Source of the DNA: Eulemur rufifrons
Taxonomy: Eukaryota > Chordata > Mammalia > Primates > Lemuridae
Length of the DNA: 64,000 bases
Assembly: GCF_041146395.1 (NCBI RefSeq)
Contig: NC_090989.1
Location: 239,682,843 to 239,746,842 of the forward strand
Direction: 5' to 3'
Shown: positions 1 to 12,509 of the stretch, piece after piece
Numbering within the stretch: the first letter of the stretch is position 1
Layout: every line of letters starts with the position of its first letter
Notes under the pieces: model-generated
Database searches by the model: none
Told to the model about the DNA's origin: nothing
What the model saw: the letters and a program-made list of their open reading frames with translations, nothing else
Position numbers and translations under genes: made by a program

Positions 1-427
1 TCTAATACCAGGAGGCTGATGTAATGTGGACAGATACATGTTCAGTATTCCTACATCTGAATCCAACTGTAGAAATGATACCTGTTAAAGATAATGCTGA
101 CTTCCTTATTGAAAAGAAAAGCCAGATTTTCCAAAATTGGCACTGCAGGTTGGATTACCAAATTGAGAAAAACAGCTAGATGAAGATTGATCTTTTCCTC
201 CAGGAAAGAACTAAATACTGCTGATAGCTCCACACTGACAGGGAAGTCCTTGCTCACTATTTAACACAATTGGACCAAGAGTGAGCTGTTATCACATAGC
301 TCGGTTGATGTAAATCTTAAAGCATAAAACTTTCCCAAGGTTATGGGATTTTTCAAAGGGAATGCAGGTGAACATAAAGAATAACATGAAACTAGATACT
401 GTGAAGAAAATACTTATTTCTTCTTGC

Positions 428-453
428 GGGGGGCGGGGGCGGGGGGGCAGGGG
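428..453 (+). other. G-rich tract with G-quadruplex pattern
   Basis: Four runs of G (6, 5, 7 and 4 residues) are separated by single C, single C and CA. This fits the G3+N1-7 quadruplex pattern with very short loops. It lies on the non-template strand of ADAMTSL3, so it would also be present in the pre-mRNA. Confidence 0.8.
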
Positions 454-683
454 AGTGGTAAGGTGGGAGGTAACTCACAGGTGATATTCACTTACATGGA
501 ATCCTAGGGGAAAGGCAAAGTCCAAGGAGTTTCTGCCTTTTAATCCCTAAGCCTGTTCCTGTTTTCCTTCTCTTCTGGGTCTGGTTGTGTCCCCCTTATG
601 GTACCTACGTGCTTCATCCAGAGGAGCAACCTGATGGTATTAATACATCAGTTAACACAAAGGGCAGCCCACGATGTATAATA

Positions 684-930
684 GAAGGCAGTAAGGCTGG
701 AATCAGAGCAACTTAGGCACAAATCCTAGTTCTGCCACTTAGTATTTTGAGTCCACTTTAACCTCTCTGAACCTGGCTTTCTTATTAGTTAAACAAAAAT
801 GATACTAATAAAACGAGGCACTAAGTTTTATTCTGCCCTTCAGAACAGAAAGGGTGTGAATAACAGAAATAATGTCTGTAAAGTGGCTGACACATGATGA
901 ATATTTGTTTGTCAGTATCCATAATCGTTG
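684..930 (+). repeat. MIR SINE, sense
   Basis: Follows the MIR core in order: 'ctggaatcagagc', 'caaatcctagttctgccactta', 'cctctctgaacc', a run ending in 'aatgatactaataa', and a 3' part with 'ctgacacatgatgaatatt'. It is strongly diverged, as expected for this tRNA-derived ancient family. Confidence 0.7.
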
Positions 931-1926
931 TCATTTAGACATGAGGTCATTGTATCACACCATCTTCCAGGACATCACAAGATAAAAAGCTTTACCCTTA
1001 TTTTGAGGAACATCAAGGCAGTTGTTCAAAGAGTTGGGATGGAAAGGTATCTAGGGAAACACAGAGTGATAGATAATTATCATCCTAAATCTGGGCATCA
1101 GGAGAGGATGCTCATATTCTATTGACATTCTTCACTATCATTTTTGATCTGGTAGAAGAGTGAAATCTGTAGGCTCTAAATGCTTACACTTCCCAGAAAG
1201 CTTTGAACAATGTTCAAAAGTGCTATAGAATAGTAGATGAATTAAGGAGTATTTGGAAGACTTTAACTTGGGCAACATAGAATATCCACAGATGGAAACC
1301 TCTTAGAGTGGAGGAGAGAATCCGATGGGAAATTCCTCCAGGGTCAACTTCAGGACCATAGTTGTGAATAATGCTATATGTAAAAATCATAAGCACATGA
1401 AATGCAGTTTCCAAGTTTGTAGATAATAATAAAAACTGGAGGCAGAGAAGAGAGGGAGGGAAAAATAAGCCAGTTTCAATTTGGTTTGGCTTGTTTCCCT
1501 TACACAGCTAAAGGAAATGGAGATGACAAATGTTTTTCCCCATTGAAAAGTGTAAGAATAGGGAGCCAAAGGAAAAAGAACCAGCCCAGTAAATACATAA
1601 GCCTCAGCAAGAGAAAAGTATTAAGAGTCAATGCAAAGGTCACAGAAATGACCATCATGAATCAGGCAGGTAAAGAGCATGAGAGGATACTTAGACAGTC
1701 AGAGACAACAAGACAGCACAAGTGAGGCTTAGAGTCAGGCACTGTCTATTCCCAGAAAGGCTAGGGGATCTCCAAAGATCCTGCTAGCGGGGAGCTTATT
1801 CTTCCTAGAATAGTGGTCCTAGCAGATGCCAGAATTCCGAAAAGTGGTTAACATTTTTTTGTATAAATGAGGATGTCACTGAGACAAACCAGAAGTGAAA
1901 ATTCTTCCATGTTATAGGTTATAAAT

Positions 1927-2122
1927 CAGCAATTTTTTTCTTGTAAGAGGTCAAATAGTAAACATTTTAGGGTTTGCGGGTCATCCTATCTCTGTCTCAG
2001 CTACTCAGTTCTGCCAGTATAGCATGAGAGCATAGATGATATTCAAGCTGGTGTGGCAGTGTTCCAGTAAAACTTTATTTACAAAAGCAGGTGACAGTTG
2101 GCTAGAATTTGAGGACCCCTAT
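1927..2122 (+). mobile_element. hAT-Charlie-type nonautonomous DNA transposon remnant
   Basis: Contains 'gtaagaggtcaaatagtaaa', 'ttttagggtttgcgggtca', 'ctcagctactcagttctgcc' and 'cagtaaaactttatttacaa', the recurring blocks of a common mammalian MER element. Related copies lie at 49556-49726 (minus) and 53625-53841 (plus). I am confident of the kinship between the three copies but not of the exact MER number. Confidence 0.65.
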
Positions 2123-3477
2123 CATAGGTAAATAGGAGATCCCATCAGAGTCATTTTATGCAGAGGTTTGTAATTTGAAAGGAATTGCTCAAAAAGCGGA
2201 TAAAACTACACATATTAGGAAATTCAAGCCTTCATGAATTTCTGAAGAGAAGGAAGCTAAAAGGTTTGGCAAGAAGTAGGAGGACAGGGTTAAGAATGTG
2301 TGGTCAGGTGGCCCTTCCCATTCCAAAAATACTTTCTATACTTCTACTGAGCAATCATGAAGCTTCTGGAATCAAATAACTTTTAGTTGGCAATTACATT
2401 AAAAACAGCAAAGGTTAAAAAAAGTGGCCCTAGCCAAATGGTGATATGAAACTCTTCATGAACCTCAAATCTGTTCCCCAATATCTGCACAAAATAAAAC
2501 TCTCCCTTGCAAGCCTCTAGGCTACTATAATTTTTGGTTTCAGAAAAAAAAAAAAAAATCTTGCTCACAGAGGAAGTCTTCTCAACAGCATTCCTTTTTC
2601 CTCTTGCTTAAAACTATTTAAAATCCAGAATATTCTTTAATGATTATCCATTTCCCTGAGTAACTACAAACCTTGGCACAAATTACCCAACACCAAAAAT
2701 GCAGCCAAGCCACATGCCTTCCTACTAGGCCCCAGTGGATGCCCGGATGTGGTCAGTTTAAGAAAAGGTTAAAGATCATCCCCTACTCCTACTTCCACCA
2801 TGCAAATTACTTAACTTCCCTGAGCTTTCGCCTCCTCTCTAAAATGGGAAAATAATATCATTCTAGTAACATAGTGAGAGTAAAATGATATAAAGCCTAT
2901 ACACTTGTCTAACAAATACTGGTTCCTACTCCCCCTTTGTGGTAGATTTGATTATCCAAATCTAAGGAATCCCGAAGCAGAAAAGAAAAATCTTCATTTT
3001 ACAATAAGGAAAAGACCTCACCATCTCCTCTTAGAAATAGGAGTTTGGGGTAAATGTTCTTTGAATAGATTCCTTTAACTTTGCTTACTTGCTCCTAAGT
3101 TCACTATTTTCCAACTCTAATTCCCTTGTTCTTGTTGTTTATATGTTTCAGAAATTGCAGGATTGATCCCTAGCTTTTTTTTTTTAGTGTTCTAAAATTT
3201 CAGTAAGTTATTAATAGTGTTGTTATAAAACAGCTATAGAAATAACTAGTCCTTATCCAGAAATTCCTGAATCTAGAATAGAATTAAGGTAGTTGCCAAT
3301 GCCCTGCTTCCTCCCCATAGCCCTGATTTATGTTTTTTCCTTGAAATCCGTACATTTCTCAGCCATTTACCCATGTCAAAACAGCTCTTCACAATGTCCA
3401 AAATTTATAAGCTCAGGCATGAAGAATGAATGGTGATGATGGTGATAACAACAACGGTAACAAAATTGTAATAGTCT

Positions 3478-3722
3478 ACACTTCTGTAGTTTTTAACACA
3501 TGCCAGATACTTTTCTATGTACTTTAAATGCATTAGCTCATGTAGAATCCTCACAACAACCCTAGGAAGGTACTGTAATTCTCCTCATTTTATAAATGTC
3601 ACTGAGAAGTTAAGGAAAGTGCTCGGCCCAAGGCTACAAAACTACTAAGTGGTAGAGCTGGGGTTGGAACCCATCAGTATGGCTATGAAGGCTGTGCTCT
3701 GAACCACTCTCCACTGTGCTAT
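3478..3722 (-). repeat. MIR SINE, antisense
   Basis: The + strand reads the reverse complement of MIR: 'cattagctcatgtagaatcc', 'tcacaacaaccctaggaagg', 'ctcctcattttataaatg', 'cccaaggctacaaaactac' and 'agctggggttggaaccca'. Confidence 0.75.
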
Positions 3723-3771
3723 GTTGTAGATACGATCACTTTTAGCCCATTGCTTTGAAGGTAGCTACAGA

Positions 3772-3900
3772 AGTGTTTATTAAGTATTTATTCAGCATGC
3801 CAGCACTATGCTGAACACCGAAGAGGGAACTATGAAAGAAATAGAGTCCCCATACTTGAGGTAATAATTTACAGTCTAACTGAGGAAATGAGACACTATA
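3772..3900 (+). repeat. Ancient unnamed mammalian repeat, start segment
   Basis: Reads 'tttattaagtatttattcag', 'ccagcactatgctgaacacc' and 'ttgaggtaataatttacagt', a diverged copy of the 'tactatgtgccaggcactg' type repeat found several more times in this window in the same orientation. Confidence 0.45.
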
Positions 3901-4317
3901 GATTGGAAAGGGCTTTGTAGTATAGCTCTGAACAACTGGAAGATCAGGAAAGGGAGGGATTCTTATAGACTGTGGTAGTACCAGGAAACAGACATTGAAC
4001 TAGTTCTCAAGGGATGGGGAGGAGCCTGGCTACTATTCTAAAGAAAAAGGATACACCTGTGATTTCTAGCTTCCAGTCCTGTGTTGAGGCCTAGAATGGG
4101 TTTAAGAATGCTGACTTGTTAGGATGAGAGGCTTGAGACAGCACAATATCACATCCCATGTAGTAGATGGGCGTTTCTGTGCCCAGGACTTGAAAATTTC
4201 ATCTGATGCTGGAAATTCTAAGGAGGATCTTAAGATACCCGTGGCATTTTAAAAAATACCCATTTATTAAATGTCTCTAATATTTAAGCTGATGCCTTTT
4301 TACTTGGAAGATAGTAA

Positions 4318-4470
4318 GAATGAGTCTATATATTCTTTTATGTGATGTTCACAAGAACTCTCTGAGGTCAGTATTATCCTTAATTTATAGGCCCGTATAG
4401 TTGAAGAACGTGCCCAAGTCTACCACATGACTCCAGACTGGAGTGCAAGTCTCTTGACTCCAATTGGGAA
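4318..4470 (-). repeat. MIR SINE fragment, antisense
   Basis: Shows 'tgttcacaagaactctctga', 'attatccttaatttatag' and 'gactccagactggagtgcaa', a diverged reverse-complement MIR core with parts missing. Confidence 0.5.
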
Positions 4471-5160
4471 GTCTTTTCCTCTGCAAGGCCACTCCTCGTG
4501 GTTGGTCACGGAGGTCAGTTTGAGAAAGCATGCTGTCACAAAGAAGCTTACAAGTAAAGGTCCCCAGAAAAGCGAAACTGTTCCTTCGTTTTTTGGCTAA
4601 AAATATGGTCAAAGAAATAAAGCAGTAAGTTTTATCCCAATAAACCAGAAGGAAAGTGGGGCATGGTATGGGAGTAAAGCAGGGAGTATTAATATACCTA
4701 ACATTTGCCACAGTACCATTGGCTATGTAGGTCTTAACTGTGCCCATTTTGTGTCCCCTCATCCTCTGATTCCTTAAATTCCAAAACCATCCAGAGGAAT
4801 CGTTGTGGTTTTGCTTGGAAAGCAGCACTTTGTTTCTGTGCCTGTGCATTCTAAAACAGGCCTGTCAAATTGGAAACCTAAATACAAGCTGACAGAAATC
4901 AGCTACTAACAAATTAAGTTAAATTAGTAGAGTACATGCCTAAAATACAAAGAAAAAATTTTTTCCGGTTATCTGTCTCCCTAATTGCCAGGCTAGGTAG
5001 GGAGGCTGAAGTTTGAGGCAGCAACACTTTCCTTTGCCTGCCCGTGCTTCCTAGAGAGCCCTGAATGGGAACCCTCTCCAGAACTACTGCTCTCCCTAGT
5101 GGCAGCCTCCAAACCGCCATCTACCAATTTTCTGGGCATGTTATAGTGATAATAGGACTC

Positions 5161-5305
5161 AAATCCTCCCCTACACTGTCTGGGGAATGGACACGCCTGG
5201 AGCTTTGACTTGGGGGGACAGGCGGTACATGGGCAACGTATGTAACCTGAACTTTTGTATCCCCCATAATAAGCTGAAATTAAAAAAAAAAAAAATCCTC
5301 CCCTA
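5161..5305 (+). mobile_element. Very short 5'-truncated L1 insertion with target-site duplications
   Basis: A 12-13 bp direct repeat (aaatcctccccta) occurs at 5161-5173 and again at 5293-5305. Between them lie about 108 bp of L1 3' UTR end followed by a poly-A of about 13. The 3' UTR piece ('actgtctggggaatggacac', 'gacttggggggacagg') is related to the 3' UTR of the L1 at 60 kb, and its terminal part ('tgtatcccccataataagct') resembles the usual end of lemur L1s as I recall it. The near-perfect duplication indicates a fairly recent retroposition. Confidence 0.8.
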
Positions 5306-8300
5306 ACCCTGAAAGGATTTATGCCTCGTTAGATTATTAGGGAAGGGACAGAATATTCACATGGGCCAAATGTATAAAAGACACACATGTGAGCAGCTTT
5401 CTAATTACAAGAAGAAAGCATGACTAAACAGTTGAATCTTATGGTGGTCCCAAAGGTATTATAGAGTGAGGGGAAAAAAGTGCAGAAACAAGAGCAAGAA
5501 ACCCTACTTCAAATCCTGACTCTGCTTCGAAATAACTATTTACCATTGAGCTAGATGGTTCAATTTTATAAATATAAATATTGTATAAGTATACATAATA
5601 AGTGACAAATCCAGGCTTTGTCCCATGTAGGTTTTATCGTAAGATAATATTTAAGGCTGTTTTTGTGAAGGCAAATATTATAGGTTTTTTATTTTTGTAT
5701 ACAGTTTATGAAATAAGAGAATATACAGATGCTAAATCTCATGATCTACATTTATGCCTTTGTGTTCCACTACTGCTATCCCGGTTCAAATCCATATGGC
5801 TTTATGCCTAATGTGGTGGATCACCTCCTTTCTCTTTGTCAACTTTGTAGGAATTCCTTTCTAGCCTACAGACTTGGGCAGAACCATTATGGCTTACTCA
5901 GCAGTGCCAGTGCCTCGAGGCACTGATATAGCTACAAAAGCTAATCGCTACCTGCAAAAAAAAAAAAGGATGGTCAGGCCCAGCATGGGAGAGGAGTTTA
6001 TACCCACTAGATGAGATCAGACAGGTTAGGTAGTTCTGTGTAAAAACAAACAAACAAAAAAAAAAACACCTGATTATGGAGCTCTAATAAGTTGTCTGGG
6101 GAAAGTTGGCTAATAACGTGTGTTGCTCTCATATCCTTCCTCACAATCTCCTCATCCTCCCAGCATTACCAACAAAATTTGGAAATACTAAGAGGATCTA
6201 GAAATTCCTTATCTAGTTTAACAATTTCCTCCGCTGAGTAGGAAAATATACTTCAACTGATTTCTAGAAGTTGTGATAGGCTGAAATGTAGGAAAGTGTA
6301 AAAGGATTTGCCAGTGGCCATTACTTAAATCATAATAGGACCAAAATAAAGTTCAGAAGAACTGTATTCTAGCTGCCTGCTGTGAGTGTTCAATTCAGGA
6401 ACGAACCCTTTCTGTAAGGAAAACAGAGGTGTTGCCAGTTCTAGGGAGGCAACTACCCTAATTGTTTGGAAATTTAGCAAAACTTAATCCCTACCTTTTT
6501 AGTATGGTAAAATTGAACAGTGATCTACTAAGTTCCATCATCCTGAGTTTTATTAAAATTTAATTAAGCCTGCTTTTATTATTATTTAGCAATTGTGATG
6601 GTATAAATATTCCTGGGATAAAATAAAGATTTAAAACATTAAGTCAATTTTTAATTTTTTAAAATCTAAAACAGCTTGAACACCTGAAGAGACTTAGCAA
6701 TGATATTGCATTATGTTGCATTTGATAATATTCCTTTAGAAAACAGTAACACTATTATCTAAAATAATGTATGGCTTACCAACAATAAGTAAATTGTATA
6801 GTCATCTTTCTCTTATTAGTTTCTTTGAAATAAACTAATGTGTAATTGAAAAAATACACCTAACGCTTGTTGGATGAGCAAATGAATGGGTGGATGAGTT
6901 AGATCACAATCTTTCAGATGCTTCCTTTCGGCCCTCTCAACGTTTCAGCTCTAGTGTTGGATGCCACAAAAGCTTGATTATCTCCAATAATAGTGATGAT
7001 GATCTGGAATGCCACTAAATCAAGTTCAAATCATCCAAAAATGTCCCATTAGCTAATGTGTTCTATTTCCTTCCTCATTTTTACCAGAACTGCGCATGCA
7101 TAACTAGATCGATTGATGTAAGCCTGACTTCTCTACCTCCTGCCTTCCCTCTGACGGGAGGTAAGAGGAAGCAGTGCAGTGGGCCCCAGGCCAGAAGCAG
7201 AGCTGAGGAAGCCTCATTCATGGCCAGACTGGTCACCCACCTCAGAATAATTGACAGCTGACTGGAGGTGGTGCTGAACTGCAGATGTCACGCAGTCTGG
7301 GAGACCCGGCAAGGGAATTTCTCAAGACAGAGTCCTAATAGTGGGAACCTTGCTGGGGCAGATGTGACTCCTGCTCTTCATTTCACCACCGTGGCTTCTG
7401 GGTTCCCTGACCTTTCTGTGTTTCCCACCCTCTTTCTTGAAAAACAACCCCTGTTTCCTGCTTGCCTGGTAGGGATGGATATTAACATGATACTGGGTAC
7501 ACAGTTTTTTGAGGCTTGTGAAACTAGTGAGGTGAAAAGAGTCATAAAGATGGAAATGACTGACTCTAGGAGCCCCAAAAGTGGCTACTAAACCACTTGT
7601 GTGCTGTTGAATGATCTATTGACCTGAAACACCTGCCAAGTCCAGGCACTGGATCTTGGAGCTTCTCACCTGGCTCTCCCAGCCCTTCTAGATTTCCACC
7701 TCCACATACACATTCCAGTTCTTGGCAGCCTCACTGAGTCACCAGGACGTCAGCGTTAAGCCATTGTCAGTCATTGATCTGCTTAACTGCCATGACATAG
7801 CAGGTAGTTCCTAGAAATAGCATAAATCTAGAAAGGGAAAAAATAGTTGACTGAGACGGAGTGGGTTTGAAGCTCACTGTAGGCACTCACAATTTGATTC
7901 TGGTAATTCTTTTCAGATTAAAATAAAAGTGTCTGAACTAGACTGTGATTATTCTGGAATTCCTCTCTGTGACCCTAAAGGGCAGGTTTTGCCTTCATTT
8001 TACTGGGCACCTTCTCTACAGAGAGCCCTCTGTAGTATTGTGGAAAATAAGAGCAATCATTAAGACCTGAGTTTTGTGCCCCATAATGTTTACAGGCAAT
8101 TGAAGACAGTGGATGTATATATATGACCACCTAGAATTGAGAGGCTGTTATGTGTACAATTTCTTTCAAATTTACACATCGAGATCTTCTCATCAGTATC
8201 TGATTCCTGGCTTGCTTTTTTTCACCTCAGCCTTAGCAGATGCCTCTCTCCATACCCGAAGCCCCACCTTTTTCTCACCATCCAACCAAGCTCCACTCCT

Positions 8301-8691
8301 TTGTAACTTTGCCTTTTCCTTAAAAAGTCTTCCCTAAATCTATCTGTACCATTTGTTCTGGCATACCCTCTCACCCCTGACATGTGTGTGTTATATGTAT
8401 TCAGTGCACATATGGTGTCTGCTCCAATTGGTAGCATTTAGATAAAGTGATCCAATTAATTTTATTTGCACAAACAATCAAAAACCTCCTAATTTGAGAC
8501 TACTACCAGAACAACACCAATTAAAATGGCAGGGGAGCCTGGGTTCCTGAATATCCGTGTTGCTGGTCTGTCTCTGTTGCTAAAACAGGGTTCTGAGTAT
8601 ACCCTGAGGTTCCTTTCTGCCTTACCATATTGAATGCCAAAAAGGAGTCAACTGACTTGACCAGGTCTCCATTTCTTTTCTGTTGCTCCAG

Positions 8692-8819
8692 GATTCTTCT
8701 ACAGCCAGATGATTCCTTACAGATCTTGGCACCAGTGGAAGCTGATGTGGGTTTCTACACTTGCAATGCCACAAATGCCTTGGGATATGATTCTGTCTCC
8801 ATTGCTGTCACATTAGCAG
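8692..8819 (+). CDS. ADAMTSL3: ADAMTSL3 exon: C-terminal half of an Ig-like domain
   Basis: Internal coding exon of 128 bp. The protein is a secreted, ADAMTS-like matrix glycoprotein without a protease domain. The exon follows a pyrimidine-rich acceptor (ttctgttgctccag) and ends at a GTAACC donor at 8820. It enters with the third base of a codon (upstream intron phase 2) and leaves in phase 1. The 42 whole codons contain LQILAPVEADVGFYTCNATN, the classic D-x-G-x-Y-x-C signature around the second cysteine of an Ig fold, then the final beta strand. NAT is a possible N-glycosylation site. The first half of this Ig domain, with its partner cysteine and tryptophan, must lie upstream of the window. 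Identity rests on the continuous protein made with the three downstream exons and on my recollection of human ADAMTSL3. Confidence 0.92.
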
Positions 8820-8844
8820 GTAACCTGAAAACCCTTGTTCAGTT

Positions 8845-9140
8845 CACTTCATAAATCTTCATTGAGTACTGCCTACAATGTATCAAGCAGGCCCAGGGAC
8901 ACATAGATAAATGAGACCCAGACCCCGCCTTCAGGGAATTTATAATCTATAATTACAATTATAATGGAAGTGAAGTATAGTATGAGGTAGAATGAAGTAA
9001 GTGCTGTAGCTGATAACTAAATAGTATGCAAGGACAGTTCACTCCTGCTGGGAGGTCTTAGAGTTGGGGATAATGGAATTTTGATAAGCAGAGATAAGGG
9101 AAATATTCCAGGCAGAATAAAACAATATGCACAAAGGTGA
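8845..9140 (+). repeat. Ancient unnamed mammalian repeat
   Basis: Starts 'cttcattgagtactgcctac', continues 'ccttcagggaatttataatc' and ends with 'gggaaatattccaggcagaa' and 'caatatgcacaaaggtga'. The order of blocks matches copies near 25.3, 34.2, 51.1 and 52.3 kb. I know the pattern as a mammal-wide dispersed repeat but cannot name the family with confidence. Confidence 0.55.
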
Positions 9141-10784
9141 TATATGCAAGTATTAATAAGTAGCATGTCAGGAAACACAAATTGTGAATTATGATTGTTG
9201 AATGTTCTTTTGGATCCTGTCATTTCTCCTTGTTCACCTTTTGCAAACAAGTCTTTGAGACCCACAAGTAATTGGAATTCTGTGGTCATAGCTTGGAGCA
9301 GGAGTGCTCCCCAGAACTTCTCTCGGATTCTGCTTTATTTCAACCTCTTACTTTAATGCACTTGCCAACATTTTGCCTTTTTCTATAGAGGTTAGACAAA
9401 ACATTCCACATGTGGTGACTTAAGAACATCACAACTCAGAGTAAAGTGTCTCCCAAAGTTATTGTCTTATAGTAACAGATTTACAGAGCTTTTATAAAAC
9501 CTCTTTACATAGGACAAATCCATGCTTTTGAAACTGAAAGAGACTTTAGATACCAGCCTGACCAGTGCCCCCATTTCTCAGAGGCCAGGCACCCTGAGGT
9601 CACACAGCTGCTCAGCTAGTGGCGGGGAGAAGAAGGGAACTGAGGTCTCCTAATTCTCAGCTCATTGTTCTCTTCACTTCCCCACTGATCCTACCAAAAT
9701 AGGATCCTTTTTCTCAGATCTGGGCCATACAGTCTTTGTGTCGCATGTGTGTGTATTTATTCTTTTCAATTGCTGCTCCCATCAGATGATTCAGTAGATA
9801 CTAGAAAAGCCAACATCACCCCACACTGACCTCATCTGTCCATGAGGGGATTATGTTGTCACACTGTTCTCCAGTCACACATGCTACTCCCTTGCATGTC
9901 CGTTTAGCAACAGTATTTCTGCCCCTGTGACCTCAGGCTGATCTGGGAAGGGACCTTTAGCAGGCGGCTTTGCAGGGAAGATCAAAGTCAACAATGAAGA
10001 AAGCAAGTTAGGGGGCCCTTGGCTGGATTAAAGACTGATATTATTAATGCTTATTTTTTTGTGAATAAAACATTTGCTTTTCCTCTAATGTATTCCAGTT
10101 GCAATCTTTATTCCCTTCTTTATACAGAGTCCAGATGCTCAGCACCAATTTTGTTAAATCTCTCCTGCCATCCACCCTCCAACCTGCTTTAGCAAGGGCA
10201 CTGCTAACATCCTTCCAATTGCTGGCAAAGAGTGGCTCTTGCAGGATTAACTTTCTTGTTTATATTTATCCAGATATGGTTCAGCTCTGTCACAGACTAA
10301 ATATTCTTTGTTCACCCGAATTTAATACGATTAATGGAAACCTGTCCAGAATTAAGCAAGGCAATTGTAACAGCAGGTTCGTCTTTGGCTCTTTGAAGAG
10401 CAGCTATTGGAGACTGCCAACAGGTTCAAAGCCAGGGAAGAGAGACAGAGCAGCCAAAGAGGCACCAGGGAAGGGGAGGAAAGGGCTGACCGATGAAGTA
10501 TGATCACAGATACCACACCCAGGGCTTAGGGAGCTGTGTCCTTGTACTACAGCTGCTGGGGTTTGTTCAGGTCTGCTGGCAAGCCTGTCAAGCAGTCCCT
10601 CTAAAAGTAAAGGTTCAATATGTATATTTTGCCGTAAGACTGTATTTGCATCTTTACATAAGATTATCCACACCGGTGCCAGTGTCGGCGCTCACGGTGT
10701 TAGGTGGCTCACCGGCTGCTGTTCTGAGCCTACCCTCTGCCAAGTATTGTGGGACATACAGCAATAAATAAAACCTGAATTTTG

Positions 10785-12380
10785 CATCTATATTCATAAG
10801 GGATATTGGTCTGTAGTTTTCTTTTTTTGTTGTCTCCTTACCTGACTTTGGTATCTAGGTGATACTGGCTTCATAGAATGAGCTGGGGAGCATTCCTTCC
10901 TTCTTGATGTTATGGAATAATGTCTCCAGTATGGGTACCAGCTCTTCTTTGTAGTTCTGGTAAAATTTGGCTGTGAATCCATCTCGTCCAGGGCTTTTGT
11001 TCATTGGAAGATTTTTTATTACTGCTTCAAATTTTTGCTCATAATTAGTCTGTTCAGGAGTTCTATTTCTTCCTGACTAAGTCTTGGGAGGTTATGTGTT
11101 TCCAGGACTTTGTCCATTTCTTCTGTTTTCAAGTTTATGTGCATAGAGATTTTCACAGTATTCACAGATGATATTTTATATTTCTGTGATATCAGTGTAG
11201 TATCTCCTTTTTTATTTCTGATTGAGCTTCTTTGTGTCCTACTTTTTCTATTCCTGGGTAATCTAGCAAAAGATCTATCAATTTTGTTTATCTTTTCAAA
11301 GAACCAACTTTTTGTTTCATTCATCCTTTGTATTGTTTTTTGTTTTCCATTTTGTTTTAGACTCTCTCACCTTAGTTATTTCTTTCCTTCTGCTGGCTTT
11401 GGGTTTTGTTTGGTCTTCCTTTTCTAGTTCCTTTGAGACATGTCATTAGATTGTTAATTTGTGATCTTTCTGTCTTTTTGATATAGGCATTTAAGGCTAT
11501 GAATTTTCCCCTTAGGAGTGCTTTTGCTGAATCCCATAGATTTTGGTAGCTCATGTCTCATTTGTTGTTCAGTTAGAGGAATCTTTTGATTTCCATCTTA
11601 ATTTCATTATTGACCCAATAATTATTCATAAGCATGTTGTTCAATTTCCATGACTTTGTGTAGAATTGAGTGTTTCTCTTGGAGTTGCTTTCTAGTTTTA
11701 TTCCACTGTGGTCTGAAAAGATACATGGTGTGATTTCTATTTTTTTTTTTTAATTTTTTGAGACATGTTTTGTGGCCTAAGATATGATCAGTCTTGCAGA
11801 ACATTCCATGTGCTGATAAGAAGAATGTATATTTGGCAGTTTTATGTAAAATATTCTGTAAATGTCTGTTAGTCCCATTTGCTCTGGAATCCATTTTAAG
11901 TCCAGTGTTTGTTTATTTTATGCCTGGATGATCCATCCAGTTCTGTCAGTGGCATGCTGAAGTCCCTGGCAATTAGGATGCTGTTTATATCTTTGCCTAG
12001 ATCTTGTAGGGTTTGATTTATGAATCTGGGTACTCCTGTGTTAGGTGCATAAATATTTAGGATTGTTATGTCTTCTTGTTGAGTTGCTCCCTTTACCATT
12101 ATGTAATGATCATCTTTATTTTTCTTTACTATTGTTGAGTTAAAGTCAGTTTTATCTGATATGAGAATGGCTTCACTTGCTTTTTTTTTTTTTTTTGGTT
12201 TCCATTGCATGGAATATTTTTTTCCATCCCTTCACATTGAGACTGTATGATTCCTTGTGGGTTAAATGTGTTTCCTGGAGACAGAAGATAATTGGATTGT
12301 ATTTTTTCATCCACTCAGCCAGCCTCTGTCTCTTAAATGGAGCATTCAGACCATTCACATTGATTGATAGAATTGGTATG
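10785..12380 (-). pseudogene. L1 ORF2 (endonuclease and partial reverse transcriptase) remnant
   Basis: L1 ORF2 encodes an AP-like endonuclease and reverse transcriptase. The N-terminal block (MNGLNAPFKRQRLAEWMKK, then FCLQETHLTHK) starts near 12358. Further pieces appear in shifting frames: [19 protein letters not shown], the catalytic-type GDFN block mutated to ARDFSMPLTELD, then DHILGHK, and [20 protein letters not shown]. The reverse transcriptase start follows (11324-10785, [14 protein letters not shown]), and the sequence ends at the ISLMNIDAK block. Several frameshifts and stops, plus loss of everything after this point including the catalytic FADD box, make it nonfunctional. Confidence 0.88.
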
Positions 12381-12509
12381 TGGTATGCTGTTCTGTTTAT
12401 CCTGTTGGGTAGTACCTTACTGCTTTGTTTTACCTCTTATGCTATTGTTTTATATGAGCTCTGAGCTTTAGCTTTTGGGTGGTTTTATACTGGTGGGTTT
12501 CTATTGTGC

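Larger units (their letters stand above)
1..8691 (+). other. ADAMTSL3: ADAMTSL3 intron (3' part), upstream of first visible exon
   Basis: This stretch contains no exon I can recognise. It holds a G-rich tract (428-453), a sense MIR (about 684-930), a hAT-Charlie-like element (1927-2122), two antisense MIRs (about 3478-3722 and 4318-4470), the start motif of an unnamed ancient repeat (about 3772-3900), a 120-bp L1 insertion with target-site duplications (5161-5305) and a short CAAA-rich stretch near 6045-6066. From about 5600 to 8690 I see only low-complexity AT-rich or apparently unique intronic DNA. It ends in a pyrimidine-rich tract and AG at 8690-8691, the acceptor of the next exon. Intron status is inferred from the frame and phase of that exon. 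Confidence 0.75.

Noticed and set aside
4385..4849. 154-codon minus-strand open frame
   Set aside because: Overlaps an antisense MIR at its 3' end, has no recognisable domain and no exon borders.
7268..7591. 107-codon plus-strand open frame as an upstream ADAMTSL3 exon
   Set aside because: No Ig or thrombospondin motif, no suitable acceptor and donor in frame, and it does not supply the missing first half of the Ig domain.
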